Assembly: GCA_003505715.1 (NCBI GenBank)
Contig: DNXU01000445.1
Span: 8,589 to 31,812 of the forward strand
Direction: 5' to 3'
Length of the DNA: 23,224 nucleotides
Source: Cyanobacteria bacterium UBA8803
GTDB taxonomy: Bacteria > Cyanobacteriota > Cyanobacteriia > Cyanobacteriales > Coleofasciculaceae
How positions within the stretch are numbered: position 1 is the first letter of the stretch; each line of letters opens with the position of its first letter. The notes beneath the pieces were generated by a model. That model was not told where the DNA came from, did no database searches, and saw only the letters and a program-made list of their open reading frames with translations. Below, one piece after another: positions 16,301 through 23,192 of this stretch. The translations under genes and the position numbers were made by a program.

Positions 16301-16995
16301 CTGATGGCAGGACTCTCGCCAGCAGTAGTTTTGACCAAATCATCAAGCTTTGGGATGTGGGTACTGGTGAGTGCCTGCAAACACTAGAGGGACATTGCGA
16401 TCGCGTAGGGGTAGTCAGATTCAATCCTCAAGGAACCCTTTTGGCGAGTGGTAGTGAAGACTATACCATTAAACTCTGGGATATACGTCATGGTCAGTGC
16501 ATCAAAACATTGAAGGAACACACAGCTAGAGTCGGAGCGATCGCTTTTAATCCAGATGGTCAGTTGCTTGCGAGTGCCAGTTCGGATCGAACACTCAAAA
16601 TTTGGGACGTTACAGCAGGCAAGTGTATTCGCACCCTAGAGGGACATACAGGTTGGGTAATGTCAGTAGCTTTTTACCCAGATGGGCAAAAGATTGCCAG
16701 TGGTAGCTGTGACCAAACGATAAAAATCTGGGATATTTTCGAGGGAATTTGCCTGAATACCTTGAAAGGGCATACCAATTGGATTTGGACAGTTGCCCTG
16801 AGTCCTGATGGTTTAACGCTTGCCTCCGCTAGTGAAGATGAAACGATTAAGATTTGGAGTACACAAACAGAGACTTGTTTAGCAACACTGAGAGCTAGAA
16901 GACCTTATGAGGGAATGAGAGTTGCAGGCGCTACAGGTTTGACTCCAGCTCAGAAAGCAATGCTAACCATCTTAGGCGCAGTTGAAGAGTTCTAA
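13387..16995 (+). CDS. NB-ARC ATPase with N-terminal helix-turn-helix and 14 WD40 repeats
   Basis: The 1202-residue product is a STAND-type (NLR-like) signalling ATPase. Residues 1-85 form the cyanobacterial helix-turn-helix domain found in vWA-MoxR-associated proteins (MTIEEALELVEQAL, SYEEIARTSSYDLGYIKDVG, LGEKVTK). The NB-ARC domain has a P-loop GMGGMGKT at 140-147 and Walker B LLILDNFE with Asp219. A winged-helix region follows, then a short pentapeptide-like linker. Residues about 565-1175 hold 14 WD40 repeats, which fits two seven-bladed propellers. The tail GATGLTPAQKAMLTILGAVE is common in this family. Such proteins are thought to oligomerise when the propeller senses a ligand; the ligand here is unknown. 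I chose ATG 13387 because the conserved domain starts there; in-frame TTG 13312 and ATG 13345 are less likely. Repeat 8 carries a 17-codon insertion (16014-16064). The gene is divergent from the giant protease. Confidence 0.9.
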   Translation: MTIEEALELVEQALDKGRLNNVQELVFRQSWEGQSYEEIARTSSYDLGYIKDVGSKLWRLLSQVLGEKVTKHSVQKVVKRAAKQRNQQLEQESSCRLAITSQQDWGEAIDVSIFYGRNQELALLEQWLLHDRCRLVAILGMGGMGKTALSIKLAEQVQHKFEFLLWRSLSSAPPFDELATELVQFLSNQQELQLPETLEGKTARLLHYLRSSPCLLILDNFESVLQGGSQTGQYRKDYEGYGHLLKSVGEVRHQSCVILTSREKPKEIGILEGVTSPVRSLQLEGLTPIEGQPIFTDKGCFSSDRQDWHEIFEHYAGNPLALKMVASGVQELFDGDVEELLPYLRQGKAGFADINELLERQFHRLSEAEQQVMNWLAVNREPVSLPELETDVVSEAITKQLLGALRSLTQRSLVECSEKRWSLQPVIMEYVTTRLVTAIFEDIIDQRQEFLRDYALIKAQSKDYIRQTQIRLILQPVIDRLLLSLGSYNKIQQQLKAIISQLRAEAPLQPGYVGGNILNLLVQMQIDLSGYDFSYLTICQAYLQDANLYDVNFAHCHFSQSVFTQSFGGVLAIAFSPDGQLFATGNANCEIHLWRVSDRQRLLTLQGHSGWVRKVAFNPDGQTLASASEDGTIKLWNLPDGEYQSTLCKYTDTLYGVTFSPDGQLLANGSNDCKIRIWSAVNSDCLQVLEGHTGGILCVHFSPDGKYLASSGFDNTIRIWDLQTAECLQTITAHNNWVGSVQFSPDGEQLLSASCDRTIRIWRFSDGKCLGVLKGHTQWVWKAFWSPDGRRVASCSEDQTIRIWDVQTCTCLHTLQGHSSRVWGICFSPDGQTLASCSEDQTIRLWQVSNGQCVANIQGYTNWVKTVAFSPNSQAIAKRCCDSEAVLKERAQIATGHKDRTLRIWDASSGKCLRELKAHNKGLPAIAFHPNGEIIASSSEDTTIKIWNLSDGKCIHALKEHTNEVWSLNFSPDGRTLASSSFDQIIKLWDVGTGECLQTLEGHCDRVGVVRFNPQGTLLASGSEDYTIKLWDIRHGQCIKTLKEHTARVGAIAFNPDGQLLASASSDRTLKIWDVTAGKCIRTLEGHTGWVMSVAFYPDGQKIASGSCDQTIKIWDIFEGICLNTLKGHTNWIWTVALSPDGLTLASASEDETIKIWSTQTETCLATLRARRPYEGMRVAGATGLTPAQKAMLTILGAVEEF
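16009..16067 (+). mobile_element. 51-bp palindromic small dispersed repeat inserted in frame in a WD40 repeat
   Basis: Compared with the other 13 WD40 units, repeat 8 has 17 extra codons. Removing 16014-16064 restores GCGATCGCT, a HIP1 octamer, and a normal blade reading QAIATGHKDRTLRIWD. The insert contains a 14-bp direct repeat, GCGATAGCGAAGCG, at 16009-16022 and 16028-16041, and ends GAGCGAGCGCAGATCGC. Very small mobile repeats of this kind, with HIP1-like ends and in-frame lengths, have been described in cyanobacteria. The element probably lengthens a surface loop of the propeller without destroying it. Confidence 0.7.
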
Positions 16996-17275
16996 ATGCA
17001 AATAACCCCTTGTTGCTCTGCTATTAAGGCATCGGCTTGATTTGCGCCTGTTAGCAATAAGATTTTCAACTACTTCTGACCTTGATCAGACTTTAATCTG
17101 ACCTTTTCCGACTCTCAATCTTTGTACGTAGTAGCTAAGTTGATATTGACAATGGAGGTTCGCTCCAAGTATGCTTCGGTAACTGAATTTTCAAGCGAGG
17201 CAGTTTGACCAGCTTGAAGCAGGGGAAAATACATTCTCCTCTCATTGTGCGGAAACATACAGCAGTCATGAAGTC
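16996..17275. other. Intergenic region after the NB-ARC/WD40 gene
   Basis: No gene is seen. The region holds four GAC-containing repeats at 17078-17112, which are the reverse complement of the motif upstream of the WD40 gene. The rest, 17113-17275, shows no recognisable signal other than presumably the old promoter of the decayed antitoxin copy. Confidence 0.45.
17077..17112 (-). repeat. Four phased ~11-bp repeats, inverted relative to those upstream
   Basis: GAC triplets occur at 17078, 17089, 17100 and 17110, with T-rich spacers (CTTGATCA, TTTAATCT, CTTTTCC). On the minus strand these read GTCGGAAAAG, GTCAGATTAAA, GTCTGATCAAG and GTCAGAAGTAG. This is the same unit and the same helical period as the array at 13097-13153, in the opposite orientation. 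The two arrays bracket the NB-ARC/WD40 gene. Confidence 0.5.
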
Positions 17276-17533
17276 ATGACCGAACTGCTTGAAAAAGCGA
17301 TCGCAAAACTAAAAACCTTACCTCCAAGTGAGCAAGATGCGATCGCGGCAATGATTCTGGAAGAACTTGAAGATGAGATCCGGTAGGATGCAGCATTTGC
17401 ACATTCCTAGGATGCCCTTGCTAAACTTGCAGCCGAAGCAAGAGCAGAGTAACGCGCAGGTAAAACTCAAGAACTTGATCCAGAAACAATGATAGAGGTG
17501 CAGCTACCAAATTTACACGGCAAAGTTCAGTAA
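17276..17533 (+). pseudogene. Decayed duplicate of the antitoxin gene
   Basis: This stretch lines up codon for codon with the intact antitoxin gene 295 bp downstream. It has the same length up to the final Pro-Glu-Thr codons and no frameshift. Three in-frame stops interrupt it: TAG 17384-17386 (codon 37, Trp in the intact copy), TAG 17408-17410 (codon 45, His) and TAA 17450-17452 (codon 59, Tyr). Where the intact gene ends in TTG TGA this copy reads ATG ATA, and the frame runs on to a TAA at 17531-17533. No toxin gene follows it. It is best explained as a tandem duplication of the antitoxin part followed by point mutation. Translation would yield at most a 36-residue N-terminal fragment. Confidence 0.9.
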
Positions 17534-17570
17534 GCGATACTTAGAGTAGTCTTTTTTAGATACGGTAGGT

Positions 17571-17789
17571 ATGACTGAACTGCTTGAACGAGCGATCGCA
17601 AAACTAAAAACCTTACCTGCCAGTGAGCAGGATGCGATCGCGGCAATGATTCTAGAAGAACTTGAAGATGAACTCCGGTGGGATGCAGCATTTGCACGTT
17701 CCCATGATATCCTTGCTAAACTTGCAGCCGAAGCAAGAGCAGAGTACCGTGCAGGTAAAACTCAAGAGCTCGATCCAGAAACATTGTGA
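17571..17789 (+). CDS. Type II antitoxin, partner of the RelE/ParE-family toxin
   Basis: The 72-residue acidic, helical protein begins MTELLERAIAKLKTLPASEQ and carries the IAAMILEELEDELRWDAAF segment typical of small cyanobacterial antitoxins of RelE/ParE/HigB-like modules. Such antitoxins bind and neutralise the toxin and usually repress their own operon. Here the C-terminal part (EYRAGKTQELDPETL) is the likely toxin-binding tail. Its TGA stop overlaps the toxin's GTG start by four bases (17786-17789), which indicates translational coupling. The ATG at 17571 is supported by alignment with the decayed copy at 17276. A T-run followed by TAGATAC (17550-17563) lies just upstream and may be part of the promoter. 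No DNA-binding domain is obvious. Confidence 0.85.
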   Translation: MTELLERAIAKLKTLPASEQDAIAAMILEELEDELRWDAAFARSHDILAKLAAEARAEYRAGKTQELDPETL

Positions 17790-18055
17790 AGTCACGCACA
17801 ACCGCTCAGTTCCGTAAAGCCTTCGCTAACTTACCGGAGCAGGTTCAGGCACAAACTCGCGAGGCATACCGCCAATTTAAGGAAGACCCATGGCATCCAA
17901 GCTTGCGTTTTAAGCAAGTGCATCCGGAGTTACCCATTTACTCGGCTAGAATCAGCCGAAGTTATCGAGCAGTTGGTGAGCGAGATGGAGATGCCATCGT
18001 TTGGTTTTGGGTTGGCTCACACACAGACTATGACAAGTTGCTATCTCAGTTGTAG
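17786..18055 (+). CDS. RelE/ParE-family toxin
   Basis: The 89-residue basic protein has the RelE/ParE fold signature: an N-terminal helical half (TAQFRKAFANLPEQVQAQTREAYRQF), the strand pair HPSLRFKQVH and YSARISRSYRAVG, and a C-terminal end IVWFWVGSHTDYDKLLSQL that is strongly conserved in cyanobacterial members. RelE-type toxins cleave mRNA on the ribosome, whereas ParE-type toxins poison gyrase. The sequence alone does not separate the two, although the arginine-rich SRSYRAVGERD segment and C-terminal His/Tyr/Asp residues suit an RNase of the RelE/HigB group. The gene starts with GTG inside the antitoxin stop (GTGA overlap). No frameshift or missing segment is seen, so the module is probably functional. 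Confidence 0.87.
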   Translation: MKSRTTAQFRKAFANLPEQVQAQTREAYRQFKEDPWHPSLRFKQVHPELPIYSARISRSYRAVGERDGDAIVWFWVGSHTDYDKLLSQL

Positions 18056-18057
18056 CG

Positions 18058-18180
18058 GTGCGGTCTAATGAGGTAAGTTGCCGAAGTAACTTAACTCTGA
18101 TTAGCAGAAGGATATGCAACACTCCTGATGTAGCGTGGAGCAATGAAACAGGAAGTATTGTGAACTACTCAATGGATCGC
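18058..18180 (+). ncRNA. Structured stretch resembling the 5' end of a group II intron (remnant)
   Basis: Two bases after the toxin stop the sequence reads GTGCGGTCTAATGAGG, beginning with GTGCG, the canonical first bases of group II introns. A hairpin follows at once: CTAAT/ATTAG (18065-18069 with 18100-18104), GAG/CTC and TAAGTT/AACTTA (18074-18079 with 18088-18093). The following GTGGAGCAATGAAAC (18135-18149) also recalls the conserved domain I region of cyanobacterial introns. No reverse transcriptase, domain V or 3' end is present in the window, so if the call is right this is only a 5' fragment. The resemblance is from memory, not a covariance-model match. Confidence 0.3.
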
Positions 18181-18219
18181 TGATGAGCGATTGCCTACAG
18201 CACCAGCGAAGCTGATCGC
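18174..18219. repeat. HIP1-like small palindromic repeat
   Basis: ATCGCT (18176-18181) pairs with AGCGAT (18186-18191) across a four-base loop. GCGAT (18187-18191) can instead pair with ATCGC (18215-18219) across a GCGAAGC-containing stretch. The composition and nested pairing resemble the element inserted in the WD40 gene. It lies in the spacer before the carotenoid oxygenase gene. Confidence 0.45.
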
Positions 18220-18312
18220 ATAAACCACTCCTTCCGGATGGGTAAATGGTATGGGTGTATCTATTTTACATTGTGTTAGATGACCAACAAGTAATTTTTA
18301 GATACTTTTACA

Positions 18313-20514
18313 ATGACTAATACGCACACCCCAAGCCATCATCATATTCCCAAATCAGTTATTAAAACGAGCCGCGAAGAACTGGATATTCCAGAGCTTC
18401 AAATTCACCGACAGGAGAATAAGAACACACAATCTGTTCCTGTCGATAAGCTGCCAGAAGATTTACAGGGCTATGCTTTCATTGTTGGAGCTTTATTTCA
18501 AGCTGAGGATCGACCGCAAGAAGACGGAACGCTACTGTATACAGGCGATGGCATGATCTATCGCCTGGGTTTTGAGGATGGCCAAGCAACACTAAAAACG
18601 AGAATTGCTAAAACCCCTTGTTACTACGCAGATTTACCAACGCAATTATATTTAGCAGAAAAGGCAATAGAACCTAAAGCACAGTTCGCTCAAGAAAATC
18701 GGATTTTCTCTTATTTTAGTGGATTTAGGAATGGAGGTCAGAGTCGATATAGCATTATTTTAGGTGGCAGAAATCAGTTAAATACTGCCTTTTTACAAAC
18801 CAGAGACTACTTATTAGTTACAATTGATGCAGGCCGTCCTTATATCGTCGATCCCGATACCTTAGAACTCATAGAACCCATAGGTTCTACCAGCCAGTGG
18901 AAAGGAATTTTCCCTGTGATTGCTAAAGTTTTCCGAAATAATATATTTGATATCTATGTTAATTCGGCACATCCGGTTGCTGACCTGAGTCATTCAGAGG
19001 AACGCCCCGATGAAATTTTTACCACAAATTACTCTACGGGCTATAACGGAAAATATAAAGAGCCTGTTAATCGAATCTTAGATAGTCTCAGTGTAAAACT
19101 AAAAATACTATTTAAAGATAAAAAAATTGGGCAGGAAGACTTTGGGCGTTTTACCGATTTGATTCGCTATCAATTTGGCGACAAAGAAGCAGGTATAGAG
19201 CCAAAAATGAAGTCTTGGCGAATGATGTTGCCCGATGGCAAGCCCATTTTGGTCGAACAATCACTTCATCAAATAGCGTTGACAGAAAAGTATTTAATTC
19301 TGTCTGATATTAACTTCAGGATGGAGTTCTCTCAAATCTTTTCCCCCTTCATCTTTGGTTTTCTGCGATTACCCCTATTTAGAAAAAAGGTATTTGATTG
19401 CTTAGGTGCTTGGATTTACGCAGTCTTTCTCAGCCAATGCAAACCCCTGCCTTTTGGAACTTTGTATATTGTCAAACGAGAAGATTTAATGCAAGATCCT
19501 GATGCAACAGAAGTTACAGCTAAGAAGGTTATTATTCCGATTGAAATTTCTCATTTTGCCGCAGATTATGCGAATCCAAATAACCAAATCACGATTCATA
19601 TCGGTCATAGTAATGGTTGGGATGTAACCGAGGGAATTACTCGCTATGACAAACCTGTCCCTGGAAAATCACTGCGGCATGATTTGGAAGGCATGATGTC
19701 GGGTACGACAGATTTAGGTTGTCTCGGACGGTATGTTATTGATGGGGAAACAGGAGAAATCGAAAGTACCGAATTACTTCACGACCCTGAATCAACTTGG
19801 TCACTGTCAGTTTACACTCATCGAGACCTTAGCCGCGACTGCAAACAGTCATCCTCCCGAACGATCAAAAATATTTATTGGATGTCTTGGGGATTCACTT
19901 GGGAGTTAATTCCTCAACGGATTTACGAGGCTTACAAAGCCGATAAAAATCGGGTTGTGGCTATTGAAAAGTTGTCAGATTACGAACACGAACCCGTAAC
20001 CTTACTCCGTCTCGACACAGAAACGATGGAAATTGTAGACCGTTTCCATTTTCCCGATCGCCATTTTGCTTGCTCACCCCAGTTTATTCCCAGTTCTCAG
20101 CCTTGCCCAGAAGGAAAAGATGAGTCAACGCATGGTTATATAGTTTGTATTGTTCTGGCAGACGATCCAGTTCAGCCAGATAAATCTAGAGACGAGTTTT
20201 GGATTTTTCACGCGGATGACTTCAACAACAAACCGATCTATCGTTTAAGCGCCCCTTCCAATGAGAAACCTCTGAATCTGGCGCTAAGCCTGCACTCAAC
20301 TTGGCTTCGCGATCTTTATCAAGGACAACAGTACTCGGAGGATGAGCGACGCCAAAAACGAGAGGCTTCCATCAAGCTCGACTATGACTATTTGCTGAAA
20401 GAGAAATCCCCAACGATTCAGAACTTATTTCACAATATTGTCTATCCTCACTTTATTAATCAAACCTTAGAAGATAAATTCGAGGAGATTTTGAAATCCC
20501 AAACTGAGTCCTAG
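18313..20514 (+). CDS. Carotenoid oxygenase (RPE65/CCD family), long form
   Basis: The 733-residue product belongs to the carotenoid cleavage oxygenase family, non-heme iron enzymes that cut carotenoids, apocarotenoids or related polyenes and stilbenoids with O2. The four iron-ligand histidines are visible at plausible places: His220 (NSAHPVADL), His319 (SLHQIALTEKYLILSD), His414 (IEISHFAADY) and His661 (LSLHSTWLRDLY). An early GDGMIYRLGFEDG motif is also typical of the family. The protein is much longer than the ~490-residue cyanobacterial apocarotenoid oxygenase, with extra sequence between His220 and His319 and between His414 and His661, so the substrate cannot be inferred. The N-terminus (MTNTHTPSHHHIPK) is polar, with no signal peptide. 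The gene appears to stand alone, with a 257-bp spacer before it and a convergent gene after it. Confidence 0.88.
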   Translation: MTNTHTPSHHHIPKSVIKTSREELDIPELQIHRQENKNTQSVPVDKLPEDLQGYAFIVGALFQAEDRPQEDGTLLYTGDGMIYRLGFEDGQATLKTRIAKTPCYYADLPTQLYLAEKAIEPKAQFAQENRIFSYFSGFRNGGQSRYSIILGGRNQLNTAFLQTRDYLLVTIDAGRPYIVDPDTLELIEPIGSTSQWKGIFPVIAKVFRNNIFDIYVNSAHPVADLSHSEERPDEIFTTNYSTGYNGKYKEPVNRILDSLSVKLKILFKDKKIGQEDFGRFTDLIRYQFGDKEAGIEPKMKSWRMMLPDGKPILVEQSLHQIALTEKYLILSDINFRMEFSQIFSPFIFGFLRLPLFRKKVFDCLGAWIYAVFLSQCKPLPFGTLYIVKREDLMQDPDATEVTAKKVIIPIEISHFAADYANPNNQITIHIGHSNGWDVTEGITRYDKPVPGKSLRHDLEGMMSGTTDLGCLGRYVIDGETGEIESTELLHDPESTWSLSVYTHRDLSRDCKQSSSRTIKNIYWMSWGFTWELIPQRIYEAYKADKNRVVAIEKLSDYEHEPVTLLRLDTETMEIVDRFHFPDRHFACSPQFIPSSQPCPEGKDESTHGYIVCIVLADDPVQPDKSRDEFWIFHADDFNNKPIYRLSAPSNEKPLNLALSLHSTWLRDLYQGQQYSEDERRQKREASIKLDYDYLLKEKSPTIQNLFHNIVYPHFINQTLEDKFEEILKSQTES

Positions 20515-20609
20515 AAATCATACAATCTCTGAGAAGAGCTTGCCGTACTCTTCATACCTCCCTGATTGCTACCGGACATGATATAAGTCCTTTCCCTCTC
20601 CCTGAACTA

Positions 20610-21551
20610 TCAAACCGTCATGACAATCTTACCGACAGCATGACCCTCTTCGCTGTATGCATGAGCTGCTCTTGCTTCTGATAGTGGATAAGTGCGATCA
20701 ATAACTGAGCGCATCTTACCCGCTTCAATCAGACTATTGAGATAAGCCAGATCATTACCTCTTGCTTTAGCAATAACCAACTTTACTTTTTGTCCAGGGA
20801 TTATACTTGTAAGCATCCCCTCCAGCAAATTACGAGGGCTGGGTAAAGTTGTAACGTAAACACCTTGAGGTTGCAAAATCGCCCGACAGCGAGAAAAAAC
20901 TTGGTTGGCAACCGCATCAAGAATAATATCGTATTTAACTGTATCTTTGGTAAAGTCTTGCTGAGTATAATCGATAACGCGATCTACGCCCAAACCGATA
21001 ACTAACTCAACATTTCTCGTACTACAAACTGCCGTCACTTCAGTTGCCAATGCCTTGGCAATTTGAACGGCATAGGTTCCCACACCTCCCGATCCACCAT
21101 TAATTAGCACTTTTTGCCCCTTTTCGATATTGCCCAAGTCTCGCAAAGATTGCAAAGCAGTCAGAGCTGCCACGGGAATAGCGGCAGCTTGTTCGTAAGT
21201 CATATTGCTTGGTTTCAAGGCAACCGCTGATGCGGCAACAGCTGCATATTCTGCGTAAGCACCTCCAGGTACTTTACCAATGTAGGCATAGATGGCATCT
21301 CCTACTTTGAACCCTGTTACTTTGTTACCAACTTCTACAACTTCTCCGGAAATGTCCATACCTAAGACCATGGGGAACTTATTACCCGTCAAAGGTTTAA
21401 GCATTCCCTTCCTAATTTTCCAATCTACGGGATTGACACTGGTAGCACGAACTTTTATGAGTAGCTGGTCACTTGTAATTTGAGGCGTCTCGATATTGGA
21501 GTATTCTAAGACTTCAGTAGAACCATACTGATTGATAATAACGGCTTTCAT
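20610..21551 (-). CDS. NAD(P)-dependent quinone oxidoreductase-like dehydrogenase (MDR superfamily)
   Basis: The 313-residue product is a zinc-independent medium-chain dehydrogenase/reductase related to quinone oxidoreductases and to plant chloroplast-envelope QOR and animal RTN4IP1 proteins. It opens with MKAVIINQYGSTEVLEY. It carries the GroES-like core (VRATSVNPVDWKIRKG, GMDISGEVVEVG, GFKVGDAIYAY) and a Rossmann nucleotide-binding loop GGSGGVG at 152-158. It lacks the cysteine cluster of zinc alcohol dehydrogenases. The likely reaction is NADPH-dependent reduction of a quinone or reactive enone, but the substrate is not determinable. I chose ATG 21551; an in-frame GTG at 21560 would add only three residues. 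The gene begins 30 bp after the DUF4335 stop on the same strand, so co-transcription is plausible. Confidence 0.9.
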   Translation of the reverse strand: MKAVIINQYGSTEVLEYSNIETPQITSDQLLIKVRATSVNPVDWKIRKGMLKPLTGNKFPMVLGMDISGEVVEVGNKVTGFKVGDAIYAYIGKVPGGAYAEYAAVAASAVALKPSNMTYEQAAAIPVAALTALQSLRDLGNIEKGQKVLINGGSGGVGTYAVQIAKALATEVTAVCSTRNVELVIGLGVDRVIDYTQQDFTKDTVKYDIILDAVANQVFSRCRAILQPQGVYVTTLPSPRNLLEGMLTSIIPGQKVKLVIAKARGNDLAYLNSLIEAGKMRSVIDRTYPLSEARAAHAYSEEGHAVGKIVMTV

Positions 21552-21581
21552 AAATACCACTGGTTATTAACGCACATCTAT

Positions 21582-23192
21582 TCAATTCACACCTTCCAAT
21601 AACGTCTCTACCTGACCATCCGGACTCAGCACTACCCGAATTCTGGGCTTAGCTCCTCCCTCTATCGGCGAAACAAACTGCTTGCCGACTAGGGGAATAT
21701 TCGTGCGGTCGATGTAAGTTTGCGCTGCCTGTCCTAGGGGCAAAATTCTTTCAATTGAACCATCAGAATTTAGCCATACACTATACTCCAGCTTGCTAGT
21801 CAAGTCTGCCGGAGGCTGCCATCGCTGCTGGAGATAGTTTCTGGCCTCAGCAACCTGAGGGATAATATCAAACAGTCTACCCCTAGCACCATCATTAGCT
21901 GCCGCAGAATCTGCTGAAGTTAAATTCTCTGGAGAAGAGGCACCGCGAGTAGCAGCGGGGGGAGCCACCTCAGCTGTGACATCGGGTGAAGATGGCCTCC
22001 TTTTAAGACTAGGCCCAGGCGGCAGTGCTGGTGCCTCTGCTGGGACTTTGCCTACACTTGTCTGCGTTGGAGCCGTATTAGCTCCAGAGGAAGCTCCCAC
22101 CGGATCGCCAGGGATCGGAGGGGGAACAGGACGAGTAGCTACTCGAGGAGGCGCTGGCACCTTTGGTGCAGACTGGCGAGCAGGACGCTGCGCTGTACCA
22201 GGGTCGATGGAGATGGTCGAGCGTTGAGGTGCAGCATTCGAGCCTTGAGCCACTGGTGGCGCATTATTGGTAGGAGCAGTGGGAGCTTTTACTGGCCCTG
22301 GTGGTGACAAGGTTGGTGCTGGAGATAGAGCAACTGGCACCGTTGGTGTGGGGATGGGAGAAGGAGGGGGCGGTACTAGCGTAGTTGGTGTAGGCGGCAC
22401 CTGAGCAGTGTTCGGTGCCAGTCCAGTTTGGTTAGCTGGTGCGCCTGCTATTGGTGCCGCAGCTTGCTGGTTAGATTGAGACTGGTTGCGTAATTTTACC
22501 CCAGCTGAGGTTACCCCTACGGCTAACACCACAGCCGCTGCGGCCCAAGTCCAGGCAGGTGGAGCCTTCTTAGTTCGGGAGCGGTTGAGGTTGGGTAATG
22601 CTATAACTTCAGCAGTATATTCATCCAACGCCGTTGCTAAGTCGAACAATTGCAGGGAACTCAAATTCACAACCTGTCCAGATTCTTCGTTAGCCAACAG
22701 ACCGAGAAACAGTTGATGAGCCACTAAACCTTTCGGTTTCAGATAAATTCCGTCTGGAAGCTTTTGGGGTTTAGCATCTGCCTCAATACTAGCATCCGAT
22801 GGTTCTGGTGCATTCTCAGATAAAGGAGGCATAACTGACTGGGAGTACTTGACCCCAGACAAGCTTAAAGGTAAATTACCATCCTCTACTACCGCCGAGC
22901 TATCACTAACAGCGTTTGGCATAGCTAGCGCCAGTGGTGCTGGGGATGAATTCAAAAAGTCCTGGACGTAATTAGTAACCGCATCACACAAACTATCGAG
23001 AGCGTTGCGATCGCCTCTAATAGTAATCCGTTTATCGTCTGTATGTCGTGGGTCATCAAACCGTAGCTCAAAGCGCAAATCCTTGAATAAGGTTTGTCCC
23101 ACCCACTGAGATAGGGGTGAGGTTTTGGCAACAATTTCCAGAGTACAGGTAGGCGGAGTGTAGCGTCGTATAGCTGAAGTAGACAAAGGCAT
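21582..23192 (-). CDS. DUF4335 domain protein with one membrane helix and a proline-rich region
   Basis: The 536-residue product is a cyanobacterial DUF4335 protein of unknown function. The N-terminal domain (about 1-75) begins MPLSTSAIRRYTPPTCTLEI and includes LRFELRFDDP and ITIRGDRNALDSLCDAVTNYVQ. A further conserved segment, KPKGLVAHQLFLGLL through LFDLATALDEY, follows at about 150-195. A single transmembrane helix (WTWAAAAVVLAVGVTSAGV) lies at about 212-232, preceded by an Arg/Lys cluster, so the N-terminal part is probably cytoplasmic. After it come about 180 residues rich in Pro, Ala, Thr and Ser, then a folded C-terminal domain (LQQRWQPPADLTSKLEYSVWL ending in PRIRVVLSPDGQVETLLEG) that resembles a periplasmic TonB-like C-terminus. 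I prefer ATG 23192; an upstream in-frame TTG at 23198 adds two residues. In other cyanobacteria a DUF3038 gene often precedes it; only 32 bases remain here to test that. Confidence 0.82.
   Translation of the reverse strand: MPLSTSAIRRYTPPTCTLEIVAKTSPLSQWVGQTLFKDLRFELRFDDPRHTDDKRITIRGDRNALDSLCDAVTNYVQDFLNSSPAPLALAMPNAVSDSSAVVEDGNLPLSLSGVKYSQSVMPPLSENAPEPSDASIEADAKPQKLPDGIYLKPKGLVAHQLFLGLLANEESGQVVNLSSLQLFDLATALDEYTAEVIALPNLNRSRTKKAPPAWTWAAAAVVLAVGVTSAGVKLRNQSQSNQQAAAPIAGAPANQTGLAPNTAQVPPTPTTLVPPPPSPIPTPTVPVALSPAPTLSPPGPVKAPTAPTNNAPPVAQGSNAAPQRSTISIDPGTAQRPARQSAPKVPAPPRVATRPVPPPIPGDPVGASSGANTAPTQTSVGKVPAEAPALPPGPSLKRRPSSPDVTAEVAPPAATRGASSPENLTSADSAAANDGARGRLFDIIPQVAEARNYLQQRWQPPADLTSKLEYSVWLNSDGSIERILPLGQAAQTYIDRTNIPLVGKQFVSPIEGGAKPRIRVVLSPDGQVETLLEGVN

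Noticed and set aside
22952..23134. 60-codon minus-strand frame within the DUF4335 gene
   Set aside because: It overlaps the conserved N-terminal domain of the DUF4335 protein in another frame and shows no independent signal.
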